Shown here piece by piece: positions 8,412 through 16,626 of a stretch of DNA of 64,000 nt (position 1 is its first letter; each line of letters begins with the position of its first letter). A program made the position numbers and the translations under genes. Under the pieces are notes generated by a model. The model was not told the DNA's origin, made no database searches, and saw nothing but the letters and a program-made list of their open reading frames with translations. This stretch comes from Flavonifractor porci (GTDB lineage Bacteria; Bacillota; Clostridia; Oscillospirales; Oscillospiraceae). The stretch lies in NCBI RefSeq assembly GCF_037572415.1, contig NZ_JBBHLB010000018.1, forward strand, positions 9,416 through 73,415, written 5' to 3'.

Positions 8412-8877
8412 ACACCCCCGACTTGCCGCCCTCCTTGTGGACCAGGTGGATGTCGCCCAGCTCCATCCCCTTGTCGATGGCCTTACACATATCGTAGATG
8501 GTAAGCAGGGCCACAGAGACGCCGGTGAGGGCTTCCATTTCCACTCCGGTCTTGCCGGAGAGCTTGACGGTGCAGGTGGCACGCACGGCGCAGGCCTCCT
8601 CCAGAATTTCAAAATCCACCGACAGATGGCTGAGCAGCAGGGGGTGGCACAGGGGGATCAGCTCCCAGGTGCGTTTGGCTGCCATGATACCCGCCACCCG
8701 GGCCACACCCAGCACGTCGCCCTTGGCGGCGGTGCGGCCGGTGATAGCCGCCAGAATGGGCGGGGTGACCTTGATGGTACCCTCGGCTACCGCCGTGCGA
8801 TAGGTGGGTTCTTTGCCGGTTACATCTACCATAATGGCATTACCGGCCTCGTCAAAATGATTGAAAGCAGGTTCCAT
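8398..8877 (-). CDS. moaC: cyclic pyranopterin monophosphate synthase
   Basis: A 159-residue MoaC. It has the family core: NAIMVDVTGKEPTYRTAVAEG at the N terminus, then LIPLCHPLLLSH and GVEMEALTGVSVALLTIYDMCKA with the catalytic region KGMELGDIHLVHKEGGKSG. It converts the MoaA product to cyclic pyranopterin monophosphate. Start ATG at 8877 is preceded by AGGAGG. It overlaps mobB and lies 31 nt after moeA. Confidence 0.95.
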   Translation of the reverse strand: MEPAFNHFDEAGNAIMVDVTGKEPTYRTAVAEGTIKVTPPILAAITGRTAAKGDVLGVARVAGIMAAKRTWELIPLCHPLLLSHLSVDFEILEEACAVRATCTVKLSGKTGVEMEALTGVSVALLTIYDMCKAIDKGMELGDIHLVHKEGGKSGVYDRG

Positions 8878-8908
8878 AATAACCTCCTATAGAATCGATA
8901 TGAGTCGG

Positions 8909-10105
8909 TCACAGCAGCCACACCTGGACAGCCTGTCCGGCTTCCACCGGCGGAGTGCCTGCCGGCAGTTCCACCAGGCAGTTGCATCCCACCAGGGAGG
9001 CCAACTGGCCGGAGGAATGACCCACCGGCAGGGCCACCTGCCCGTTCTCACACCGGCCCCGGAGAAACCGCCGCCGGGGGCTGGGCTTGTCATAGGGGGT
9101 GGTAAGGACTGCCTGCTTCTGCCGGGGGAGCAGATGGGGCTCCCCGGCCAGGGCGGCCAGCAGAGGACGGGCCAGCAGTTCAAAGGTGGTGAAGGCGGCA
9201 AAGGGATTGCCCGACAGAGACAGGATGGGCTTGCCCTTATACCGGGAGAACATGGCTGGGGTACCCGGCTTCAAGTCTACCTTCCAGAATGCCCGCTCTG
9301 CCCCCAGCAGGGGGAGGGCCTGATGAAAGATATCCTTGTCACCCACTGACACGCCGCCGGTGCTGATGAGCAGGTCGCAGTCCGCCAGCATCCCCTCCAT
9401 GGCCTTCGCTACGGCGGCAGGGGAGTCGGCGGCGTGACGGCAAAGGGCGGGGATGCCAAGCTCCGTCAGCCGGGCGGTGAGCAGAGCCCCGTTGGAGCCG
9501 TAGATCTTCCCGGGAGGGAGGAGATGCCCGGTCTCCACCACCTCGTCCCCAGTGGTGAGCAGTCCCACTTTGGGTCTGCGTCGCACGGCTACCTCTGTCA
9601 TACCGGCGCTGGCCAGTACGCCAAGGGCAGCAGCATCCAGCCGGGTGCCCTCCGGGAGCAGCAGGCTGCCCGTCCGGTAGTCCTCACCCTGGTAGATATA
9701 ATTTTTATAAGGAGGGAGGGAGGCATAGATGTTTACCGGGTTGCCACGGTCGGTGTCCTCCTGGCGGAGTACGCAGTCACAGCCTTGGGGCAGCATGGCT
9801 CCCGTCATGATGCGGATGGCCTGCCCGGGCAAGAGAGGGGATTTTGCCTCATCTCCCGCATACAGGGTGTCTGCCACGGGCAGACAGACCGGATGGTCCC
9901 GGTCCGCCCCGGCAATATCGGCGGAGCGGAGGGCATAGCCGTCCAGAGGGGAACGGTCAAAGGGGGGCTGATCCATGGGGGCAACCACGTCTGCTGCCAG
10001 GGTGCGGCCCAGGGCCTGAAAGGCAGGAAGTACCTCGGTACCCAGGTGGGACAAACCCTGGGTCATTCGCTCTACCGCCTGCTCCAGAGAAAGATCGGTG
10101 TCCAT
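8909..10105 (-). CDS. moeA: molybdopterin molybdenumtransferase
   Basis: A 398-residue MoeA, which inserts molybdate into adenylated molybdopterin. The N-terminal domain shows PPFDRSPLDGYALRSADIAGA; the MoCF domain shows LLTTGDEVV, GKIYGSNG, LISTGGVSVGDKD and SLSGNPFAAFTTFELL. The C-terminal domain IV ends the protein. The start is the ATG at 10105; the frame is open farther upstream, but that stretch overlaps the previous gene and is not protein-like. It follows that gene by 2 nt. Confidence 0.93.
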   Translation of the reverse strand: MDTDLSLEQAVERMTQGLSHLGTEVLPAFQALGRTLAADVVAPMDQPPFDRSPLDGYALRSADIAGADRDHPVCLPVADTLYAGDEAKSPLLPGQAIRIMTGAMLPQGCDCVLRQEDTDRGNPVNIYASLPPYKNYIYQGEDYRTGSLLLPEGTRLDAAALGVLASAGMTEVAVRRRPKVGLLTTGDEVVETGHLLPPGKIYGSNGALLTARLTELGIPALCRHAADSPAAVAKAMEGMLADCDLLISTGGVSVGDKDIFHQALPLLGAERAFWKVDLKPGTPAMFSRYKGKPILSLSGNPFAAFTTFELLARPLLAALAGEPHLLPRQKQAVLTTPYDKPSPRRRFLRGRCENGQVALPVGHSSGQLASLVGCNCLVELPAGTPPVEAGQAVQVWLL

Positions 10106-10107
10106 GG

Positions 10108-11133
10108 TCAGCACCCCTTGCCAAAGGGGCAGATAGGATAGTGGCACTCCGGGCAGCCCAGGCACAGGCCACCGTGACCCAGGGCCTTCAGGTCGGCACG
10201 GCTCACCTTGACTCCGGCGGCGATGCGGGGGAGTACTAGGTCGAACACGGTGGCCTTGGCGTACATGACACAGCCGGGCAGGCCCATAATGGGGGTACCA
10301 TCGGCAAAGTAGCCCAGCAGGAACATGGCCCCCGGCAGCACCGGGGCGCCGTAGGACACGATGTCCGCGCCGGTGTCCTTGATGGCCTTGGGGGTCTTGT
10401 CGTCCGGGTCCACACTCATGCCGCCGGTACACAGGATCATGTCCACCCCTTTGGCCTTGTAGTCCAGGGCGGCGGCGGTGATGGCGGCCATGTCGTCGCC
10501 GGGGAGGCAGTGCTCCGTGACCTCAATGCCGTAGGCGGCCAGCTTGTCAATGATGACGGGGGTAAAGGTGTCCTGAATAAGACCCTTGGCTACCTCGCTG
10601 CCGGTGGTAATGAGGCCGCAGGTTTTCAGCTTCCAGGGGGTGAGGGAGAGAATGGGGCCGGTGCCGGCCCGCTCCTCCACCTGCCGCAGCTTGTCCTCGG
10701 CAATGACCAGGGGGATGATACGGGTGCCCGCCAGCTTGTCCCCCTTGTGGACGACGGTGTTGGTGTGGCGGGTGGCGATCATGATGTCGTCCTCGCCGTT
10801 GAGGGCGTTGAGCCGCTCCACGTCCACCTGAAACAGGCCGTCGATGTCAGCGATGAGCTCGATCTTGCCCTCCTTCACAGCGGTACCGTGCATATGCTCA
10901 TTCTGGCACAGGGCCTGAAGGCGGAGGGCGGCCTCGTCCTCATGGAGCATCCCGGGCTGGCGCTCCCACACGTAGAGGTGCTCCTTGCCCATGCTCAGCA
11001 GCACCGGGATATCCTCCTCGGTGACCACATGGCCTTTGCGGAACCGGGCGTCCTTGGTGACGCCCCGAATGATTTGGGTCAGGTCGTGGCAGAGCACGTG
11101 GCCCACTGCATCACGGGTGTCGATCAATTTCAT
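10108..11133 (-). CDS. molybdopterin-binding protein with Cys-rich tail
   Basis: A 341-residue protein with a MoCF/MoaB-like domain in the second half (LITTGSEVA, LCTGGMSVDPDDKTPKAI, MGLPGCVMYA). The first 160 residues are not a MoeA domain I and II copy. The C terminus carries CLGCPECHYPICPFGKGC, a six-cysteine motif fit for a metal or Fe-S site. Proteins of this shape occur in clostridial molybdenum operons; the exact step is not known. The ATG at 11133 is chosen because GGAGG lies 8 nt upstream. It is the first gene after the riboswitch-like leader. Confidence 0.8.
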   Translation of the reverse strand: MKLIDTRDAVGHVLCHDLTQIIRGVTKDARFRKGHVVTEEDIPVLLSMGKEHLYVWERQPGMLHEDEAALRLQALCQNEHMHGTAVKEGKIELIADIDGLFQVDVERLNALNGEDDIMIATRHTNTVVHKGDKLAGTRIIPLVIAEDKLRQVEERAGTGPILSLTPWKLKTCGLITTGSEVAKGLIQDTFTPVIIDKLAAYGIEVTEHCLPGDDMAAITAAALDYKAKGVDMILCTGGMSVDPDDKTPKAIKDTGADIVSYGAPVLPGAMFLLGYFADGTPIMGLPGCVMYAKATVFDLVLPRIAAGVKVSRADLKALGHGGLCLGCPECHYPICPFGKGC

Positions 11134-11150
11134 GTTGTATTCCTCCAAAC

Positions 11151-11316
11151 AAAAAAGAGGTACCGTCCGATCCGGTACCTCTGGACAGAAGGGTACAATA
11201 CCCCCTGTGAAAGAGACTCCTTTTCAAAGACGGAAGGCCGCGCCGTTTCCAGAACGACCCTGGCGGTACGCCATAGGCTGAGCCCGTAGGCGGTTCCGCT
11301 CGGAGCACACTCAATT
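11151..11316 (-). promoter_or_regulatory. candidate Moco riboswitch with intrinsic terminator
   Basis: The 5' leader of the molybdenum operon. From about 11316 down to 11195 the transcript is strongly structured; it has a TATGGCGTACCGCCA hairpin, a CTGGAAACGG loop and a CTTTGAAAAGGAG element. A 10-bp stem (11156-11165 with 11173-11182) followed by six U forms a terminator just before the first ribosome site. A GTACC word between aptamer and terminator can pair with the left terminator arm, giving an antiterminator. The layout and the downstream genes fit a Moco-sensing riboswitch, but I did not match it to a covariance model. Confidence 0.6.
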
Positions 11317-11322
11317 TTCATC

Positions 11323-11351
11323 AGCATACCACATTTTTTGTTAGATTGCAA
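11323..11351 (-). promoter_or_regulatory. promoter of the molybdenum operon
   Basis: Read on the minus strand, TTGCAA (11351-11346) and TATGCT (11328-11323) are separated by 17 nt. It fires toward the riboswitch-like leader and lies back to back with the gluQ promoter. Confidence 0.65.
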
Positions 11352-11380
11352 TGGTCAAGGTGGCACGGGTGTGGTACACT
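11352..11380 (+). promoter_or_regulatory. promoter of gluQ
   Basis: TGGTCA and TACACT with 17-nt spacing, plus an upstream TG (TGGTACACT) that makes an extended -10. Divergent from the molybdenum promoter. Confidence 0.55.
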
Positions 11381-11403
11381 ACAGAAAGAAAGGGGAGAGA
11401 GGC

Positions 11404-12348
11404 ATGAGAAAGCTGCGGGGACGGTTTGCCCCCAGTCCCAGCGGGCGGATGCACCTGGGCAACCTGTTTTCCGGGCTGCTGGCCTGGTGGTCGGTGCGCT
11501 CCGCCGGGGGGACCATGGTGCTGCGGATGGAGGACCTGGACCCGGACCGGTGCCGGGCGGAATACGCCGATCAGCTGGCCGACGATCTGCGGTGGCTGGG
11601 TCTGGACTGGGAAGAGGGCTATCAGACGGGAGGGCCCCACGGTCCCTATACCCAGAGTGACCGCACAGAATTGTATGCAGACGCCTTCCGGGAGCTGGAA
11701 GAAAGAGGACTGATCTACCCCTGCTTCTGCACCCGGGCGGAGCGGCTGGCCGCCTCCGCGCCCCACCGGAGCGACGGACAGGTGATCTATAGCGGCAAGT
11801 GCAGACACTTGACAGAGAAGGAGCGGGCGGAATTGGGCGAAAAGCGTTGTCCTGCCTGGCGTTTGATGGTGCCTGACAGGGATGTTAGCTTTACGGATAA
11901 ACTGCAAGGAACCTATACCGAAAACCTGCTCAAAGACTGCGGAGACTTCATTGTCCGCCGATCCGATGGGGTGTATGCCTACCAGCTGGCGGTGGTGTAT
12001 GACGATGGGGCCATGGAGATCAATCAGGTGGTACGGGGGCGGGACCTGCTGGACTCCACCCCCCGGCAGATTTATCTCTACGAGCTGCTGGGTCTGACCC
12101 CGCCGGAGTTCTGCCACGTTCCTCTGCTGCTGGCCCCCGATGGCAGGCGGCTGTCCAAACGGGAGCGGGATCTGGATATGGGGGCTCTGCGGCAGCGGTT
12201 TACGCCGGAGGAGTTGACCGGCCTGCTGGCCTTCTGGGCCGGGCAGCTGGACAGGGCGGAGCCGGTGCGCCCGGCGGAGCTGGCCAAGGACTTCGACTGG
12301 GCCAAGGTGCCCGGAGAAGATATTACGATCGATCCCGATCAACTGTAA
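11404..12348 (+). CDS. gluQ: glutamyl-Q tRNA(Asp) synthetase
   Basis: A 314-residue class I synthetase-like protein that attaches glutamate to queuosine in tRNA(Asp). It has the HIGH-like region APSPSGRMHLGNL, the zinc site CFC (about residue 103) plus Y-x-x-x-C (YSGKC), and the KMSKS-like LSKRERD. The tRNA anticodon-binding domain of GluRS is absent, so the length is right for GluQ. The start is the ATG at 11404 behind GGGGAGAGGC. It is monocistronic, with its own promoter and terminator. Confidence 0.92.
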   Translation: MRKLRGRFAPSPSGRMHLGNLFSGLLAWWSVRSAGGTMVLRMEDLDPDRCRAEYADQLADDLRWLGLDWEEGYQTGGPHGPYTQSDRTELYADAFRELEERGLIYPCFCTRAERLAASAPHRSDGQVIYSGKCRHLTEKERAELGEKRCPAWRLMVPDRDVSFTDKLQGTYTENLLKDCGDFIVRRSDGVYAYQLAVVYDDGAMEINQVVRGRDLLDSTPRQIYLYELLGLTPPEFCHVPLLLAPDGRRLSKRERDLDMGALRQRFTPEELTGLLAFWAGQLDRAEPVRPAELAKDFDWAKVPGEDITIDPDQL

Positions 12349-12383
12349 AAGGACGCCGCGGCAATCTGCCGCGGCGTCCTTTT
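12347..12383 (+). terminator. terminator between gluQ and the DUF3048 gene
   Basis: A 17-bp perfect stem (AAAAGGACGCCGCGGCA and its complement) with a 3-nt loop and flanking A and T tracts; works for both convergent genes. Confidence 0.85.
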
Positions 12384-12387
12384 ATGT

Positions 12388-13482
12388 TCAGGAGAAGCTT
12401 ACATTGCAGTCGGTGGGGACCACGCACACATAGGTGTTGCCCACGCCGAAGGTAATGGGGTTGCCGTTAGAGTCCTCATAATAGAACTGGCCGCTGGGGG
12501 CCTGCTTGCTCCAGGTCAGCTCGGTGATCTTGCCGCCGCAGGCGAAGTAGCCCTTGCCGCCGCTGGACAGATCCACGGTGATGTGGCCCAGATAGTCGCC
12601 GGTGTTGTGGCAGGCAGTCTTGAGGATGACCACGTTGGTGACCTCCACCTGCTGCTGGGTGTTGCCGTCTATGTAGGCCGCGCCGTACTCCTCCACCCCG
12701 TACTTACCTGTGTCCTCATTGTAGACGAAGCGGCCGGTCTTGTAGCTGGAGACGGGAACGGTGATCTGGGTGGCGTCCACGCCGTCGGCGGGAGTGCCGT
12801 CCTGAGCGAAGTTCATCTCATAGGTATAGCCATCCTTGTGGTCCAGGCGGATGTTGTAAGTGGGCAGCCGGTCCATGATGGACTGGCCGGTGGTGACCAC
12901 CGTGTGCTCCAGGCTGTAGCTCTGCTTACGCACCGGGTCACGCCACATCAGGTTGCTGTTTTCGGTGCTGCCCAGATAGGGGCCCCGCACCGCGTCCAGG
13001 GCGGTGACGCCCCAGGTCTTGATTTTGCTGTAGGCGTCCTCGCTGCCGCCGGCATGGAGAAAGACAGCGTCGTGGCCCAGGGCAACCTCCAGATAGTAGG
13101 GACGGGCGGAACGGACGGAGCCGATAGTGCCCACCCCATCCAGGGACTGATAGACGCCCACCATGCGGGTGATGCCGCCCTCGGCGGGGATCTCATAGAT
13201 GATATCGGCCTGAGACTGGCCCAGCTGGGGGAGGGCCTGCTTCAGGTTGTTGAGCATGATGGCCACCGGACGGCGGTTGACCCACTCCTCGCTCATGGGC
13301 AGTCCGGTGAGCGGATTGAGAGGACCGTCATAAGGCGTGGCAGAGGGGGACGGGTCAGCACTTTCCACCACGGGGGCGGAGGAAGTGGGCGGCGCGGGAG
13401 AGTCCTCCGGTTTTGGGGACCCACCGCAGGCGGAGAGCAGCAGGGGCAGCGTAAGCAGCAGGGGCAGCAGTTTTTTTCCCAT
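12388..13482 (-). CDS. DUF3048 (YerB-like) lipoprotein
   Basis: A 364-residue exported lipoprotein. Signal MGKKLLPLLLTLPLLLSACGG is followed by a Pro/Ser-rich linker to about residue 50. The two DUF3048 parts follow, with NPLTGLPMSEEWVNRRPVAIMLNN, ADIIYEIPAEGGITRMVGVY and SVRSARPYYLEVALGHDAVFLHAGGS. YerB-family proteins have no proven biochemical role; a cell-envelope function is usual to suppose. GGAGG precedes the ATG by 9 nt. A TTGACG-18-TATGAT promoter lies at 13580-13551. Confidence 0.88.
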   Translation of the reverse strand: MGKKLLPLLLTLPLLLSACGGSPKPEDSPAPPTSSAPVVESADPSPSATPYDGPLNPLTGLPMSEEWVNRRPVAIMLNNLKQALPQLGQSQADIIYEIPAEGGITRMVGVYQSLDGVGTIGSVRSARPYYLEVALGHDAVFLHAGGSEDAYSKIKTWGVTALDAVRGPYLGSTENSNLMWRDPVRKQSYSLEHTVVTTGQSIMDRLPTYNIRLDHKDGYTYEMNFAQDGTPADGVDATQITVPVSSYKTGRFVYNEDTGKYGVEEYGAAYIDGNTQQQVEVTNVVILKTACHNTGDYLGHITVDLSSGGKGYFACGGKITELTWSKQAPSGQFYYEDSNGNPITFGVGNTYVCVVPTDCNVSFS

Positions 13483-13550
13483 GACGGTATCCTCCGTTTT
13501 CTTGCTGGGCGCCCGCCGTGGGGGCCGGGGCTCCGCGGTGTGGTATCCTT

Positions 13551-13580
13551 ATCATACTCTGTGGGACAGGCTCCCGTCAA
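13551..13580 (-). promoter_or_regulatory. promoter of the DUF3048 gene
   Basis: Minus-strand TTGACG and TATGAT separated by 18 nt, about 70 nt before the start codon. Confidence 0.6.
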
Positions 13581-13605
13581 GGTGGCCGGGATCGGGAAAT
13601 TACAC

Positions 13606-13634
13606 TTGTGATTTTACCCGGGCTTGGGTATAAT
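13606..13634 (+). promoter_or_regulatory. promoter of the DUF4364 gene
   Basis: TTGTGA and a consensus TATAAT separated by 17 nt, 38 nt before the start codon at 13673. Confidence 0.65.
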
Positions 13635-13672
13635 GGTTAGTAAGCGGCAAGCGCTTCGGAAAGGAGAACTCC

Positions 13673-14206
13673 ATGGCACGTCACGGTTTCATCCACGACA
13701 AACTGGATATTAAGTTCCTGATCCTCTATATCATGGCACGGGTGGCGTCTCCCATCGACTTTCACGCCCTTACTGACCTGACCATGTGCGACGACGGGGT
13801 GGACTACTTCGAGTTTGCCGAGGCGGTTTCCGAATTGGTGGAGACCGGACACCTGGTCCTGGAGGGCGACCTGTACGCCATCACCGACAAAGGACGCTCC
13901 AACGGCGCGGCCTGTGAGAGCAGCCTGCCCTACACCGTCAAGCAGAAGTGTGGGGTCAATCTGGCCCGGATCAACGGCATCCTCCGGCGCAATGCCCAGG
14001 TGCGTGCCCATGTGGAGGATCGGCCGGAGGGAGGCAGTACGGTGAAGATGGAACTGGACGACGACAAGGGCAACCTGTTCACTCTGGAACTGTTCTGCGG
14101 TACCCGGGAGCAGGCCCGGCGCCTGGCCAAAGGCTTCAGGGAGGAGCCGGAGCGGGTGTACAATGATGTGATCACCGCTTTGCTGGAGTGGGAGAAGAAT
14201 CGATAA
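13673..14206 (+). CDS. DUF4364 family protein
   Basis: A 177-residue cytoplasmic protein of the clostridial DUF4364 family. The N-terminal 70 residues (DKLDIKFLILYIMARV, then LTDLTMCDDGVDYFEFAEAVSELVETGHL) resemble a winged helix, as in PadR-like regulators; the C-terminal half is an alpha/beta domain of unknown role. No DNA-binding or enzymatic function has been settled. GGAGAAC lies upstream of the ATG. It is transcribed alone from the TTGTGA/TATAAT promoter. Confidence 0.8.
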   Translation: MARHGFIHDKLDIKFLILYIMARVASPIDFHALTDLTMCDDGVDYFEFAEAVSELVETGHLVLEGDLYAITDKGRSNGAACESSLPYTVKQKCGVNLARINGILRRNAQVRAHVEDRPEGGSTVKMELDDDKGNLFTLELFCGTREQARRLAKGFREEPERVYNDVITALLEWEKNR

Positions 14207-14231
14207 TTTCCCGGGAAAGAAAAAATAATGG

Positions 14232-14260
14232 TTGACAAAGCCTGGTCGGGGCGCTATAAT
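14232..14260 (+). promoter_or_regulatory. tRNA-Leu promoter
   Basis: Perfect consensus: TTGACA, 17 nt, TATAAT. It lies about 33 nt before the first tRNA-Leu. Confidence 0.85.
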
Positions 14261-14292
14261 AACCGAGCAGTCTTTTGACGGGGCTGTGTTTT

Positions 14293-14378
14293 GCGGATGT
14301 GCTGGAACTGGTAGACTGGCTAGCTTGAGGTGCTAGTGGCCCACGGCCGTACGGGTTCGAGTCCCGTCATCCGCACCA
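14293..14378 (+). tRNA. tRNA-Leu (anticodon GAG)
   Basis: An 86-nt class II tRNA with encoded CCA. Acceptor GCGGATG pairs with CATCCGC. The anticodon arm CTAGC-TTGAGGT-GCTAG gives GAG. A long variable arm (GGCCCACGGCC) and the T arm GGGTTCGAGTCCC follow. Confidence 0.95.
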
Positions 14379-14381
14379 TAT

Positions 14382-14469
14382 GCGCGAGTGGTGGAATTGG
14401 CAGACTCGCTAGATTCAGGTTCTAGTGTGCATTACGCACGTGCGGGTTCAAGTCCCGCCTCGCGCACCA
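14382..14469 (+). tRNA. tRNA-Leu (anticodon CAG)
   Basis: An 88-nt class II tRNA with encoded CCA. Acceptor GCGCGAG pairs with CTCGCGC; anticodon arm CTAGA-TTCAGGT-TCTAG gives CAG; T arm GGGTTCAAGTCCC. It is 3 nt after the other tRNA-Leu and shares its promoter. Confidence 0.95.
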
Positions 14470-14470
14470 A

Positions 14471-14507
14471 AAAAGAAGGACATCCGTGAAGGGTGTCCTT
14501 CTTTTTT
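14471..14507 (+). terminator. terminator of the tRNA-Leu pair
   Basis: Stem AAAGAAGGACATCC with its complement and a GTGAA loop, ending in six T. Confidence 0.9.
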
Positions 14508-14510
14508 GGA

Positions 14511-14718
14511 TACCTCAGGAAATTAAAAATGCTCGGGGCAAGCACCCGCAAGGGGTACGCCGCATCCGTAAGGCAGCGAAGCCGCCAACGGCTGCGCTGT
14601 GAATTGCCCCTGCGCCGAGGTTTTGGGCTGACAGCCCCAAACGCTCGTGCGGCGCAAAAGCGCCGATGACCCCCAATAAGGTGGGCTACCATTATCCCGG
14701 AAATGGAGGACCAGGACC
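14511..14718. repeat. hairpin-rich intergenic segment
   Basis: About 200 nt without a coding frame, holding several inverted repeats (GGGGCA/TGCCCC, GCAGC/GCTGC, TTGGGCT/AGCCCCAA, GGCGC-AAAA-GCGCC). It resembles in style the gap at 1585-1738. The start of the next gene lies at 14719 with GGAGGACCAGGACC before it. Confidence 0.35.
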
Positions 14719-15852
14719 ATGAATGAAAAAGAAGTAGGGGAGCTGCGCCGCCGGTTCAAGGCGGACAAGAGTGCCATCACCCATGTGCGGGGCTGCTACG
14801 TCAACGAAAAGAAGGAGATCGTCTCTCAGTTTAACCAGTCTCTGGCGCTGATGAGCGAGGAGGAGAGCGAGAAGCTGCTGGCCATTCTGCGCCGCACCCT
14901 CTCCGGTGGCATTGACCGCAACCTGATCGACATCAGCTTTGCCACCAAGCAGGTGGCGGAGGGGGAGGAGCACAAGCTGCTCATGGCCCTGCGGGATTCC
15001 GGACTGGGGGATGAGGAGGCTGTCCAGGCCTTTTTCCAGAAGGCCATCGACAGCCTGGACCTGGAAGGCAGCTATCTGATCCTGCTGGCTCACGACCGGT
15101 ACGACGTACCCTACCGGTCTAAAGACGGTGAGACCCAGAAAGACGCCTCCGAGGAGGTCTATTCCTACATCCTGTGCAGCGTCTGCCCGGTGAAGCAAAC
15201 CAAGCCTGCCCTCAGCTTCCAGGCCCGGGAGAGCCGCTTCTATAATCGCCAGGCTGACTGGCTGGTGTCTCCGCCGGAGGTGGGTTTCCTGTTCCCCGCC
15301 TTTGACGACCGCACCACCAACCTCTATGACGCGCTGTACTACAATCGAGATGTGGGGGAGAATCACGAGGATTTTGCCCAGGCGGTATTTGCTTCCCCTA
15401 TCCCTATGCCCGCCCAGGCCCAGAAGGAGACCTTCCAGTCTATTCTGGGAGAGACTTTGGGGGAGGAGTGCAGCTACGACGTGGTCCAGGCGGTCCATGA
15501 CCAGCTGCGGGAGCTGGTAGAGGAGCACAAGGAAAACAAAGAAGAGGAGCCTCTAATGGTGTCCAAGGGGGCTGTAAAGTGTGTGCTGCTGTCCTGCGGT
15601 GTGTCCGAGAGCCATGTGAACGCCTTTGACAGCCGCTACGACGACAGCTTTGGCGCGGAGACCCGGCTCAGTCCCCGGAATCTGGTGGACGCCAAGCAGG
15701 TCCAGGTCTCCATGCCCGACGTAACCATCAAGGTGTCCCCGGAGTACAGCGCCCTGGTGGAGACCCGCTCCATCAACGGGAAAAAGTACATCCTCATTCC
15801 GGCGGAAGGGGAAGTGGAGGTCAACGGGGTGCCCATCCACATCGACGGTTGA
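14719..15852 (+). CDS. DUF4317 family protein
   Basis: A 377-residue protein of the DUF4317 family common in clostridia. It starts MNEKEVGELRRRFKADKSAITHVRGCYVNEKKEIV, and has a conserved middle (YILCSVCPVKQTKPAL, DWLVSPPEVGFLFPAFDDRTTN). No transmembrane segment or known catalytic motif is visible. Function is unknown. GGAGG lies 12 nt upstream of the ATG. Downstream comes a membrane protein gene after a 74-nt gap. Confidence 0.85.
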   Translation: MNEKEVGELRRRFKADKSAITHVRGCYVNEKKEIVSQFNQSLALMSEEESEKLLAILRRTLSGGIDRNLIDISFATKQVAEGEEHKLLMALRDSGLGDEEAVQAFFQKAIDSLDLEGSYLILLAHDRYDVPYRSKDGETQKDASEEVYSYILCSVCPVKQTKPALSFQARESRFYNRQADWLVSPPEVGFLFPAFDDRTTNLYDALYYNRDVGENHEDFAQAVFASPIPMPAQAQKETFQSILGETLGEECSYDVVQAVHDQLRELVEEHKENKEEEPLMVSKGAVKCVLLSCGVSESHVNAFDSRYDDSFGAETRLSPRNLVDAKQVQVSMPDVTIKVSPEYSALVETRSINGKKYILIPAEGEVEVNGVPIHIDG

Positions 15853-15926
15853 CCACAAGCTGGGAATTGCATCTTTTTGAAAAATAGAGTAGAATCAGGT
15901 ATCGACTTTTGCAGGGAGGCATTGCC

Positions 15927-16568
15927 ATGGGAATCTTTAACCCGGAGCACGGCATCTACCGCCTGACGGAAAAGATAGCCGATCTGGTGATTTTGAGCGT
16001 GTTTTGGCTGGTGTGCTCCATTCCTCTGGTGACGCTGGGACCGGCCACTGCCGCGCTCTATAATACAGTGGTGCGTTGTATCCTGGGGGATGAGCGCAAC
16101 AGCTGGGCCCTGTTTTTTCGTACTTTTAAGACGAACTTCAAGGTAGGCGCTCTGACCAGTCTGGTAGTGGTCCCGCTGATGGCGGTGCTGGTCATCCTCC
16201 ATGAGGTGCTCTACCAGATGGCCCTGACGGACAATGTGGGCTATACGCTGTTTTTTGCATACCGGGTCTTTCTGCTGCTGCCCATCGGCTTTCTCTGCTA
16301 CCTCTTTCCAGTGCTCTCCCGGTTTACCTTTCAGGTCAACGGCCTGTTGGCCAACTGTGGTAAGCTGGCCATTGCACACCTGCCCAGCACCGTGCTGATG
16401 GCGGTGATCGCCTTTGGCGCCGTTATCGTGTGTTCCAATCTGCCTGTCCTGATCATGCTGCTGCCCACCATTGTGACCTGCGTGCACGCGTTTCTGCTGG
16501 AACGGATCTTCCGCCCCTATATCAAGGAGCAGCAGCCCGATGAGGACAACGAAGAAGTGGAAGAATAA
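15927..16568 (+). CDS. DUF624 (YesL-like) membrane protein
   Basis: A 213-residue protein with four to five hydrophobic segments (VILSVFWLVCSIPLVTLGPATAAL, VGALTSLVVVPLMAVLVIL, FLLLPIGFLCYLFPVL, VLMAVIAFGAVIV). The opening segment is the DUF624 signature. YesL-like proteins often accompany carbohydrate ABC transporters, but none is adjacent here. The ATG at 15927 is preferred over the TTG at 15909, because GGGAGG lies 7 nt before it. The last 20 residues are acidic and cytoplasmic. Confidence 0.82.
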   Translation: MGIFNPEHGIYRLTEKIADLVILSVFWLVCSIPLVTLGPATAALYNTVVRCILGDERNSWALFFRTFKTNFKVGALTSLVVVPLMAVLVILHEVLYQMALTDNVGYTLFFAYRVFLLLPIGFLCYLFPVLSRFTFQVNGLLANCGKLAIAHLPSTVLMAVIAFGAVIVCSNLPVLIMLLPTIVTCVHAFLLERIFRPYIKEQQPDEDNEEVEE

Positions 16569-16575
16569 TTCCAAA

Positions 16576-16622
16576 TAAAAAAGCCGCGCCGGCTTCCATC
16601 GGGGAAGCCGGCGCGGCTTTTT
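16576..16622. terminator. bidirectional terminator
   Basis: A 21-bp perfect stem with loop ATCGG, flanked by A6 and T6. It separates the DUF624 gene from the convergent GntR gene. Confidence 0.9.
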
Positions 16623-16626
16623 TACG

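Noticed and set aside
14432..14692. Minus-strand frame ending in REAGLEPARA
   Set aside because: The end of this frame is the antisense of the tRNA-Leu(CAG) 3' part; REAGLEPAR-like ends are a well-known false gene over tRNA genes.
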